A stretch of DNA of 20,991 nt from a virus: positions 1 through 20,991 of IMG/VR virus record IMGVR_UViG_3300046559_000142. The stretch is one strand, 5' to 3'. The position numbers and the translations under genes were made by a program. Under the pieces are notes generated by a model. The model was given only the letters and a program-made list of their open reading frames with translations, searched no databases and had not been told where the DNA came from. Below are positions 9,090-15,155 of this stretch, piece after piece (within the stretch, counting starts at the first letter, position 1; every line of letters begins with the position of its first letter).

Positions 9090-10360
9090 GCGAAATCTCG
9101 CTTCCTGATTGGGCCGAGTGCCTACTTAGCCAAGGCCCGCGCTACACCATCTTCCACGGTGGGCGCGGGTCTGGTAAGTCGATGGCCTGCGCGACAGCGC
9201 TTGTGATCCGCGCCGCGGCCGAACCGCTGCGTATTCTGTGCTTCCGGGAAATTCAGGAATCGATCGACGAGTCGGTAAAGGCGATCATCGAGCAGCGCAT
9301 TAAAGACTGCGGGCTCGAAGGATTCTTCACGATCCTGAAAAAGGAAATCGTTGGCCAGAATGGCAGCAAGTTCATTTTCCGGGGGTTGAGTGATGAAACG
9401 GCCGACTCGATCAAATCCCTGAATGACATCGATATAGCTTGGGGCGAAGAGGCGCAGGCTCTGTCGAAGGAATCGCTTCAGCTTTTTCTGCCGACGATAC
9501 GGAAAGACACGTCAGAAATCTGGTTCAGCATGAACCCGGAGCTAGACACCGATTACGTCTATACCGCATTCATTCAGAAGCGACCGCATAACGCGCGGAT
9601 CGTCGAGGTGAACTGGGATCGGAACCCGTTCTGGAACGCGGCGATGGAAGCAGAGCGGCTTCGATCGAAACAAGACGACCCGGACGATTACGACCACGTT
9701 TGGGAAGGCGTTCCAAAGTCGGCTGTTGCAGGCGCAATCTACCGTCGAGAAATGCATTTGCTTGTGACCGAGAACCGCATTCGGCCTCTTCTGGCGGACC
9801 CGACGCTCGGGACTCACGCGATCTTCGACCTTGGCATCAACGACATGATGGCCGTTACGGTCGCGCAGGCCGACATTAGCGGCGCCCGCATAGTTGGCTA
9901 CCACGAGGACAGCAACTATGGGATCGACCATTATTGCGAATGGCTGAAGGATACTGGCCGGAAGGATGCGGTTATCTGGCTTCCGCACGACGGCAACGCG
10001 CGGTCAGTTCAAACTGGTCTGACGACGCGCCGAAGCGTCGAAAATCTCGGGTGGCAAGTTGAAATTGTTCCTGAAATCGGGGTCGAGCCGGGCATTAAAA
10101 AGACACGCAATATGCTGAAAAACGCTTTTGTCTCAGACTCGCCGGATTGCGCGATTTTGGTTGAGCACATGCGCCGCTACACGCGCGCAAAATCCGGGCA
10201 CCCGAAGCACGACGAGCATTCGCATTGCGCCGATAGCGTGCGTTACACATCGGTCGCAATGGAGCATTTTAAGAACGTATCCGAGCGGAAACGCAACACG
10301 GCCGAAGCCGCAAGGAATGTGCGGATCATCCCCACGGTGAACCATTGGGCCAAGGTGTGA
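9086..10360 (+). CDS. terminase large subunit (PBSX/Terminase_3-like)
   Basis: This 424-residue packaging motor has an N-terminal ATPase and a C-terminal nuclease. Walker A is GGRGSGKS at residues 25-32. Walker B with the catalytic Glu is DIDIAWGEEA (D116, E121, E122). The nuclease domain shows its usual three acidic positions: D248 in IFDLGIN, D302 in LPHDGNA and D383 in HCADSVRY. The frame is closed upstream by a stop at 9065-9067. No ATG or GTG lies between that stop and the Walker A motif, so TTG at 9086 is the only reasonable start; it overlaps the portal stop. The small terminase subunit is not in this window. Unusually, the gene lies after the portal, and is followed by the convergent minus-strand cassette. 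Confidence 0.93.
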   Translation: MSEISLPDWAECLLSQGPRYTIFHGGRGSGKSMACATALVIRAAAEPLRILCFREIQESIDESVKAIIEQRIKDCGLEGFFTILKKEIVGQNGSKFIFRGLSDETADSIKSLNDIDIAWGEEAQALSKESLQLFLPTIRKDTSEIWFSMNPELDTDYVYTAFIQKRPHNARIVEVNWDRNPFWNAAMEAERLRSKQDDPDDYDHVWEGVPKSAVAGAIYRREMHLLVTENRIRPLLADPTLGTHAIFDLGINDMMAVTVAQADISGARIVGYHEDSNYGIDHYCEWLKDTGRKDAVIWLPHDGNARSVQTGLTTRRSVENLGWQVEIVPEIGVEPGIKKTRNMLKNAFVSDSPDCAILVEHMRRYTRAKSGHPKHDEHSHCADSVRYTSVAMEHFKNVSERKRNTAEAARNVRIIPTVNHWAKV

Positions 10361-10366
10361 GAGTGT

Positions 10367-10445
10367 TGGTGCGGCGGTTTATACGGGAATCGAACCCGCG
10401 CCTCCGACTCATCGCCGTTGCCCTACCAACGCGCAATAAACCGCC
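10367..10445 (-). ncRNA. tRNA-like element with shortened anticodon arm
   Basis: Read on the minus strand from 10445, the sequence has a tRNA-like 5' half: GGCGGTT, TA, a D arm closed by TTGC/GCAA with a TTGGTA loop. It also has a perfect T arm, GCGGG-TTCGATT-CCCGT, and ends in ACCA. The two ends pair perfectly over 10 bp (GGCGGTTTAT at 10373-10382 on the plus strand against ATAAACCGCC at 10436-10445), three more than a normal acceptor. The stretch between D and T arms is about 5 nt too short, and I find no 5-bp anticodon stem with a 7-nt loop, only a weak CGA-TGAG-TCG hairpin. It begins 10 nt after the oxygenase stop, so it would be the 3' end of that transcript. It could be a decayed tRNA or a tRNA mimic. 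Confidence 0.55.
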
Positions 10446-10455
10446 TCCATCCATT

Positions 10456-11034
10456 TTACTGCACGCGCAGGTCGATGACCATGCTGAGCCGATCGACCGA
10501 CGACTCATTGCGCACTTCGTGCATCAGATCGTTGCGGAAATGGAACATGCGACCGGTCAGCATTTGCAACGTCTCGTCTCCGCTCGTGATGATGGCGCCT
10601 GGCTGACCCTGAATCACCAGATGGAAGCGCTTCCAATAGCAGGTTTGCTCCGGGGTGTCCGCGTGCGGGTAGATCCGGCCGCCTGGTCGAATGCGATTAA
10701 TCAACACTCGGCCGATGCGTGTCGCTTGCGTGAACCGTGCTAGATCAAATATGAACGGGTGCGCTTGGGTAAGCTTATCCCACGCAGGACGGGCGATAGA
10801 TTCGTGCTGGTCTACGCCGGCAATCTTGTTCTGCTTGTACAGCTCGATCTCTTCCTCACTCATTCCGGTTTTGATCTCCGGGAAGCGAAGCATGATCGTA
10901 TCGGTATCGCCGAACGGCCCCTGCTGGAAATTCCGTAAGAAGGTGTCCGGCTTCCACAGATCCGGGTTTGTCGAGATCGCGAGCGCGAGGGCGCCAACGT
11001 CCATGCCATCTTTGATTACGTGAAAATTGCGCAT
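10456..11034 (-). CDS. Asp/Asn beta-hydroxylase-like 2-oxoglutarate/Fe(II) oxygenase
   Basis: This 192-residue protein has the metal-binding pattern of the aspartyl/asparaginyl beta-hydroxylase family. HxD is at H124-A-D126 in GGRIYPHADTPE, the distal histidine is H172 in MHEVRN, and a candidate 2-oxoglutarate-binding arginine follows at R182. The strand order around WKRFHLVIQG and the late MVIDLR also fits the cupin fold. Such enzymes hydroxylate side chains using 2-oxoglutarate and O2; the target here is unknown. The start chosen is ATG at 11034, which forms a TAATG junction with the membrane-protein gene. A longer frame upstream would read through that gene. There is no signal peptide, so it is cytoplasmic. 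It is the last protein gene of the minus-strand cassette. Confidence 0.82.
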   Translation of the reverse strand: MRNFHVIKDGMDVGALALAISTNPDLWKPDTFLRNFQQGPFGDTDTIMLRFPEIKTGMSEEEIELYKQNKIAGVDQHESIARPAWDKLTQAHPFIFDLARFTQATRIGRVLINRIRPGGRIYPHADTPEQTCYWKRFHLVIQGQPGAIITSGDETLQMLTGRMFHFRNDLMHEVRNESSVDRLSMVIDLRVQ

Positions 11035-11252
11035 TAGAAATGAAGTGTGAGAAATGAAATTGCGGCGAACGCCATCAGCCACCAGAACGCAGCCTTAAGC
11101 ACGTCGGGCCCGTTTCGCCAGAGGTCGCCCGCGAGTATCAGCGGAAACAACAGGACGCCTTTGATGCCGCGCAAGATCGCCGGCCAGAACGCTTCGAAGA
11201 ACGCAAAGCCGATCACGCAGGCGAGGGCGCCGAATATGGCGTGTTGGATCAT
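11034..11252 (-). CDS. small membrane protein of the minus-strand cassette
   Basis: This 72-residue, strongly hydrophobic protein is not one I recognise. Residues ~4-24 and ~52-70 look like membrane spans, with a third weaker hydrophobic stretch at ~31-43. The loops contain Arg and Lys (LRGIK, DLWRNGPD) and many aromatic residues near the span ends. The start ATG has a good ribosome site (AAGGAG about 7 nt upstream) and overlaps the stop of the RHH gene as ATGA; its own stop overlaps the oxygenase start as TAATG. The three genes are therefore one tightly coupled unit. The size would suit a superinfection-exclusion or holin-like protein, but nothing in the sequence decides this. Confidence 0.7.
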   Translation of the reverse strand: MIQHAIFGALACVIGFAFFEAFWPAILRGIKGVLLFPLILAGDLWRNGPDVLKAAFWWLMAFAAISFLTLHF

Positions 11253-11395
11253 TTCTTCTCCTTGGATTCTTCTTCGTCCAGGAATCTCAATATCGCGCGA
11301 CGAACAATGTCCGCGATGTGTAGGTCATGCCGCTCGGCGAATTCCTTCAGCCGCTTTAGCAAGGGTTCGGGTAAGAACAGGCTCGTGCGTTTCAT
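11249..11395 (-). CDS. ribbon-helix-helix (Arc/CopG-like) DNA-binding protein
   Basis: This 48-residue protein is all ribbon-helix-helix. A beta strand (RTSLFLP) is followed by helix A (EPLLKRLKEFAERHD) and helix B (IADIVRRAILRFLDE), ending in a Lys/Glu tail. RHH proteins dimerise through the strand, which contacts the major groove; many repress their own promoter. It is the first gene of the minus-strand cassette and divergent from the scaffold gene. I chose ATG at 11395 because the domain begins there and an exact TATAAT lies 7 nt upstream, which would give a nearly leaderless message. ATGs at 11404 and 11413 are alternatives; the latter has an AGGA only 3 nt before it. The open frame further upstream is the antisense shadow of the scaffold gene. 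Confidence 0.78.
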   Translation of the reverse strand: MKRTSLFLPEPLLKRLKEFAERHDLHIADIVRRAILRFLDEEESKEKK

Positions 11396-11402
11396 GGTGT
11401 GC

Positions 11403-11408
11403 ATTATA
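11403..11408 (-). promoter_or_regulatory. -10 element (TATAAT) for the minus-strand cassette
   Basis: An exact TATAAT is read on the minus strand, with 7 nt between it and the RHH start codon. Transcription would begin at about the start codon. The -35 region 16-18 bp upstream (around TTTCAA) matches TTGACA in only about 3 of 6 positions, so the promoter may need an activator or be weak. Confidence 0.5.
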
Positions 11409-11423
11409 GGCATACATCCTGCA

Positions 11424-11469
11424 CATTGAAAGTTCCATCTACTGTATACTTTCTGGCATTGAATTTTCC
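11424..11469. promoter_or_regulatory. paired repeats in the divergent cassette/scaffold control region
   Basis: CATTGAAAGTTCC (from 11424) and CATTGAATTTTCC (from 11457) form a direct repeat with 11 of 13 positions equal, 33 bp apart, about three helical turns. An inverted pair GAAAGT (11428-11433) and ACTTTC (11448-11453) lies between them around a GTATAC. The region separates the divergent RHH and scaffold genes, so it is a candidate operator for the RHH protein acting on one or both directions. A weak plus-strand -10-like TATACT (11445-11450) overlaps the inverted pair. Confidence 0.4.
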
Positions 11470-11486
11470 CACCAGAGGGTGAGTGC

Positions 11487-12332
11487 ATGGACCAAGAGAT
11501 CGAAACGCAGCAGCCGGAACTCGAACAGGAGCAGCCCGAGGAAGTCGCGGCGCCCGCGTTATTTGACGACGAAGACCAGGAATCGGAAGCGCCCGAGTCG
11601 ACGGACGGCGCCGAGCAGCCCGAAGGCGAGCCGCAATCGCTGAAGGGCCAGCCGGCGCCGAAGTGGGTCGCGGATCTGCGCAAGAGTCACAAAGAGATCA
11701 TGCGCGAGAAGCGCGAGCTCCAGCGCGAACTCGAAGAGATCCGCTCGAAGCTTCCGCAGCCTGCGCCGACGCTCACCGCCAAGCCGACGCTCGACCAGTA
11801 CGACTACGACGAAACGCGGTTCTCGGAGGCGTATGACAATTGGATGGAGCAGAAGGCCAAGCTAGACGCGGCCGATCGCGCCAAGCTCGACGCGCAGCGC
11901 AAGGAGCAGGAAGAGGTCGAGAACTTCCGGAAATCCTATGCCGCCCGCAAGGAATCGCTCGGCGTGGCTGACTTCGAAGAAGCCGAGTCCGAAGTCGGCT
12001 CGATCCTGAACCAGACGCAAGCTGGTCTGCTGATGCGCGGCGCCGACGATCCCGCGGTGCTGGTCTATGCGCTCTCGAAGTCTCCTGCTCGGCTGATCGA
12101 ACTGTCGAAGATCGCCGATCCCGTCAAATTTACCGTCGCAGTCGCGAAACTGGAAATCTCCTTGGCTACCAAGAAAACAACCCGGCCGGCGCCCGAAGCG
12201 CGCGTGACGGCAGAGCGCGGAACTGGCTTCAACGCGACCAGCTCGCAACTCGACAAACTGCGAGCAGAAGCCGAGCGCACGGGCGATTACTCGCGCGTCG
12301 TTGCTTATAAAAAGCAAATGGCGCAGAAGTAA
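11487..12332 (+). CDS. capsid scaffolding protein
   Basis: This 281-residue protein has the composition and layout of a P22-like scaffold. The N-terminus (1-55) is very acidic and probably disordered. A basic/acidic coiled coil follows (about 60-90, KSHKEIMREKRELQRELEEI) and a second helical Lys/Glu-rich region spans ~110-160. The C-terminus (about 253-281) is a basic helix pair ending in YKKQMAQK. In P22 gp8 the C-terminal helix-turn-helix binds the coat protein and drives procapsid assembly, after which scaffold exits and is reused. The gene lies directly before the coat gene, as expected. A ribosome site (GAGGGTGAG) precedes the ATG. The call is by composition and position, not by a sequence motif. 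Confidence 0.82.
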   Translation: MDQEIETQQPELEQEQPEEVAAPALFDDEDQESEAPESTDGAEQPEGEPQSLKGQPAPKWVADLRKSHKEIMREKRELQRELEEIRSKLPQPAPTLTAKPTLDQYDYDETRFSEAYDNWMEQKAKLDAADRAKLDAQRKEQEEVENFRKSYAARKESLGVADFEEAESEVGSILNQTQAGLLMRGADDPAVLVYALSKSPARLIELSKIADPVKFTVAVAKLEISLATKKTTRPAPEARVTAERGTGFNATSSQLDKLRAEAERTGDYSRVVAYKKQMAQK

Positions 12333-12382
12333 TCCAGTAGTTGCTACACTTTTTGTAAAGTAGTACCATTCGGGAAAGCGAA

Positions 12383-12419
12383 ATGTATCGGGCATGAGAT
12401 AAATCCTTGCCCGGTACAT
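12383..12419 (+). promoter_or_regulatory. 12-bp stem-loop in the scaffold-coat leader
   Basis: ATGTATCGGGCA (12383-12394) pairs with TGCCCGGTACAT (12408-12419) around a 13-nt loop. The only non-Watson-Crick pair is a T-G that would be a G-U wobble in plus-strand RNA, and three more pairs (GCG/CGC) can form beyond a 2-nt bulge. It has no following T-run, so it is not a classical terminator. It lies in the 203-nt gap (12333-12535) before the coat gene. A weak promoter-like pair (TTGCTA at 12341, TACCAT at 12364, 17-bp spacer) precedes it. A role in RNA stability, processing or coat expression is possible. Confidence 0.4.
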
Positions 12420-12535
12420 CGCAAGCATCAACGTATCTCAGCCCCATCGGCGCCTTGAGCGTTAGTCCTAGCTGGATGCGAAATCAGTGGCGAACCCGCC
12501 ATTTCTTTTCGTTGTTTTATTTAGGATAACCAATC

Positions 12536-13852
12536 ATGGCACAGCCTCCGGCAACACCGTTCCTTTCGACTGCGAACTCGTTCTCGAAAGAAGAGCGCAT
12601 CGCATTCGAAAACCTCCTCGAAGGCTTCAACGACCAACTGGTCATGTCGAAAGCCGTCACCGTCTTCTCGAACGATCAAACGATGATGGCCCGCGCTGGC
12701 GATATGATTCGCCGCCCGATGCCGTACATCGCCCGTTCGTTCTCGGGCCTAGATCAAACCGCAAACTTCGTCGGCAAGACGCAGCTGACCGTGCCGGCCG
12801 CAATCGACACGATCCGCAGCTCCCCCTGGACGATGGATGCGACCGAACTGCGCGACGCGCTGCAAGAAAACCGCCTCGGCACGGCTGCAAAGCAAAAGAT
12901 CGCCTCCGACATCAACGTCGACGTCGTGAACGCCGTTTCGACGCTCGGCTCGCTCGTCGTGAAGCGCACGGTTGCTGCAACCGGCTTCGACGATCTGGCG
13001 CAAGCTGATTCGCTGATGAATGAGTCGGGCATCGACTACGACGGCCGTTACTCGGTCTTCGGTTCACGCGATTACAACGCAATGGCCGGCAACCTCGCCA
13101 GCCGCGCATATCTGGTCGAAGGCCAGAAGGCTGCAACCGCCTACGAAATGGCAACGGTCGGCCGCCAAGTGGCAGGCTTCGAGCGCGTGCTCAAGGCTGA
13201 CTACCTCGCGCGCCTTGCTGCTGCTGCTGGCGTGACGGTCACGGTGAACGGTGCGAACCAGTACACGGTTCCGAAGGCTCTGGCAGCATCGCCGAGCGGC
13301 CCGCTGCAGTCGAACGTCGACAACCGCATCCAGGCGCTGGCAATCACTGTCACGTCGGGCACGGTCAAGGTCGGCGATGCATTCACGATCGCAGGCGTGA
13401 ACAACGTGCATCCGATCACGAAGATTGACACCGGCCAGCTCAAGACCTTCCGCGTGGTCGGCATCGTTTCGGGTGCAGGCGGTACGGGTACGGTTCAGAT
13501 CACCCCGGCGATCATCTCGGGCCAGGGCGCGACGGACGCGGAACTCGCGTACAAGAACGTGACGGCAACCCCGGCAGCGGGCGCAGCGATCACCTGGCTC
13601 AACACGGTCACTTCGGGCGTGAACTGCTTCTGGAAGAAGGAAGCGGTCGAAATCCTGCCGGGTCGCCTCGCGGTTCCGTCGGATCAAGGTCTCGCAGTGA
13701 TGCGCGGCACGACCGACCAGGGCATCGAGATCGTGATGACCAAGCAGGCGCACATCGAAACGTACAAGTCGCTGTATCGTGTCGATGCGTTCTACGGGGT
13801 CAGCGTCACGAACCCTGAAATGGCCGGCATCATGCTCTTCAACCAGACGTAA
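12536..13852 (+). CDS. major capsid (coat) protein, P22 gp5 family
   Basis: This 438-residue protein follows P22 gp5 (430 residues) along its length. Shared features include a central GRQVAGFERVLKA segment (P22: QRQVAGFDDVL), then the inserted I-domain (about 235-350) with VDNRIQALAIT, VKVGDAFTIAGV and VVGIVSG...VQITPAI. Next come AYKNVTATP, a CFWKKEAVEILPG strand (P22: NVFWADDAIRIV) and a late YRVDAFYGVSVTNPEMAGI (P22: WYGVNATRPEAIGV). It forms a HK97-fold icosahedral shell assembled around the scaffold. The start ATG follows AGGA by about 10 nt. The gene has a long leader with a stem-loop and a strong hairpin just after it, consistent with separately boosted expression. Confidence 0.93.
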   Translation: MAQPPATPFLSTANSFSKEERIAFENLLEGFNDQLVMSKAVTVFSNDQTMMARAGDMIRRPMPYIARSFSGLDQTANFVGKTQLTVPAAIDTIRSSPWTMDATELRDALQENRLGTAAKQKIASDINVDVVNAVSTLGSLVVKRTVAATGFDDLAQADSLMNESGIDYDGRYSVFGSRDYNAMAGNLASRAYLVEGQKAATAYEMATVGRQVAGFERVLKADYLARLAAAAGVTVTVNGANQYTVPKALAASPSGPLQSNVDNRIQALAITVTSGTVKVGDAFTIAGVNNVHPITKIDTGQLKTFRVVGIVSGAGGTGTVQITPAIISGQGATDAELAYKNVTATPAAGAAITWLNTVTSGVNCFWKKEAVEILPGRLAVPSDQGLAVMRGTTDQGIEIVMTKQAHIETYKSLYRVDAFYGVSVTNPEMAGIMLFNQT

Positions 13853-13866
13853 GCAACGTGTCTCGG

Positions 13867-13882
13867 GCGCCCTTCGGGGCGC
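13867..13882 (+). terminator. UUCG-capped hairpin after the coat gene
   Basis: GCGCCC-TTCG-GGGCGC is a perfect 6-bp G+C stem with a very stable UUCG loop, 14 nt after the coat stop. The following bases (TTCGCTTACCTTT) are only moderately T-rich, so it is more likely a partial terminator or RNA-stabilising 3' hairpin. It would let more coat than spike mRNA accumulate. Confidence 0.5.
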
Positions 13883-13906
13883 TTCGCTTACCTTTGGGGG
13901 ATTGCT

Positions 13907-14950
13907 ATGGCAACCACTAGCGAGGCGCGTGCGCTTCCTTTTTTTACGGATCTCTACGGGCAACCGCTCGAATCCGGTTCTATCTATATCGGCAAGCCCG
14001 GTCTAGATCCAGTTGCTTACCCGGTCACGGTGTATTCCGACGCAGACGAGATTGTCGCGTTGGCACAGCCTATCCGCACGGTACACGGTCACGCCGTATC
14101 GGCCGGCGCGCAGGTTCACATGTTTTGCCCGATTCCTTACTCCATCACTGTTTTGGATGGAGCGGGGCGGCTCGTCTATGCCTCCCTCAATGAAGTTGAC
14201 CCGGCGCTTATTTCGCTCGGCAATTCCAGCGTTCAGAGCGCAGCGGATCTCGCAGCGCTTCGTGCTCGCAGCGGCTCGTCTAGTAACCAGGTGTGGGTGT
14301 CTGGGTTCGGCATGTATGTCTACCAGCCGACCGATACTACGTCGCCCGAAAGCATCCCTAGCGTCATCGTCGGGAGCGACGGTTCGCGGTATTACCTCGA
14401 TCGTGACTTCCTGAAGGCGTCATGGATTCATATCAACAGCAATAACCCCGGCTTTAACGCGCAGGGTGTTTTTGTTACGTGGAATGATGGGTCGGACGGA
14501 TCGACGTACTTTGCCAATAACCGCGGCTCCGGCGCTGGCGGCTATGTCTTCCGCAACCTTTCCGCAGATGGCTTAACGGAACTCAGCCGGATTGTCTTCA
14601 GTGCGAACGGCTCGATCACGACTCCCTCGGGCATCACGGCCGCGGCTGACATCAATTCATCTGGGAACCTGCACGCGCAAGGTGGCACGGTTTTCCTGAA
14701 CGCTGCTGGTGATCGCGACCTTTCTTATAGCGCCGGCCCGAACACGTACAACCTTCCCAATGCGCCGCTTATTGTCAACGGCTCTCAGGCTGTTACGCAG
14801 GCGACGTTGCTGTCGAATCAGCAGGCGAATGGCGTCGGCTCTGTCGCTGTCGGCTCGTCGTCAGGTGTGAATCCGCCGACGCTGCCTGGAACGTGGGCGC
14901 AGACGGGCTCCAACTTCAACAACGTTTGGCAATACGTGAGGGTCGCGTGA
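13907..14950 (+). CDS. tailspike/adaptor with P22-type head-binding domain
   Basis: This is a 347-residue protein. Residues ~10-105 match the P22 tailspike head-binding domain: LPFFTDLYGQPLESGSIYIG, then DPVAYPVTVY, ALAQPIRTVHGHAV, and a final strand YSITVLDGAGRLVYASLNEV. This domain anchors spikes to the tail hub. The rest (about 115-347) is beta-rich with Gly/Ser/Asn, including a SGFGMYVYQPTDTTSPES segment and a short terminal GTWAQTG motif found in fibre tips. It is too short to carry the full beta-helix of P22 gp9 (666 residues), so it may be an adaptor that holds the following spike. The ribosome site is a G-run (GGGGG) before ATG. The stop overlaps the next gene as TGATG. Confidence 0.8.
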   Translation: MATTSEARALPFFTDLYGQPLESGSIYIGKPGLDPVAYPVTVYSDADEIVALAQPIRTVHGHAVSAGAQVHMFCPIPYSITVLDGAGRLVYASLNEVDPALISLGNSSVQSAADLAALRARSGSSSNQVWVSGFGMYVYQPTDTTSPESIPSVIVGSDGSRYYLDRDFLKASWIHINSNNPGFNAQGVFVTWNDGSDGSTYFANNRGSGAGGYVFRNLSADGLTELSRIVFSANGSITTPSGITAAADINSSGNLHAQGGTVFLNAAGDRDLSYSAGPNTYNLPNAPLIVNGSQAVTQATLLSNQQANGVGSVAVGSSSGVNPPTLPGTWAQTGSNFNNVWQYVRVA

Positions 14951-15153
14951 TGGAATACACGTCCGTCTCAAATCCTCGATGGGTGGATGCTGCGCATACG
15001 GCGATTGCTGTCGACATCGTTTTTCCGTCATTGGGTGCGTCGCCGCTGAAGTTCACGGCAACGCCGACCGACGTTATGCCATACGGCGTCGTCATTTATA
15101 CCGATGTGATCGCCGGCAAATACGGCGCCATCGCTGAACACACTACGAGCTAA
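14950..15153 (+). CDS. small spike-associated protein (tail-fibre accessory type)
   Basis: This 67-residue protein reads MEYTSVSNPRWVDAAHTAI, then FPSLGASPLKFTATPTDV and ends near YGAIAEHTTS. The pattern (Y....NP.W.DA..T.I, then a hydrophobic strand, then P.F.A.P.D...+G..I) is a small module I recognise from phage tail-fibre regions, often annotated as a fibre accessory or assembly protein. Start ATG is within a TGATG junction with the adaptor gene, and only 2 nt separate its stop from the large spike. The order adaptor, small protein, spike suggests a helper in spike folding or attachment. Its exact job is not known. Confidence 0.65.
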   Translation: MEYTSVSNPRWVDAAHTAIAVDIVFPSLGASPLKFTATPTDVMPYGVVIYTDVIAGKYGAIAEHTTS

Positions 15154-15155
15154 AA

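Noticed and set aside
10367-10445. tRNA-derived attachment site for prophage integration
   Set aside because: No integrase is nearby, the element lies inside the late operon, and the window carries a plasmid-type maintenance module; integration there would split the head genes.
11249-11683. 144-codon reading of the RHH gene
   Set aside because: The first ~90 residues are Ser/Cys/Gly low-complexity sequence antisense to the scaffold gene; the conserved fold begins at the ATG at 11395, next to a TATAAT.
12229-12447. Minus-strand ORF of 72 codons across the scaffold-coat gap
   Set aside because: Unusual residue mix, no ribosome site, and it reads through the stem-loop and the scaffold C-terminus; no sign of coding.
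12489-12515. GGCG-AACC-CGCC hairpin followed by T-rich bases just before the coat gene, as a terminator
   Set aside because: The stem is only 4 bp, and a terminator just upstream of the coat ribosome site would block the most strongly expressed gene.
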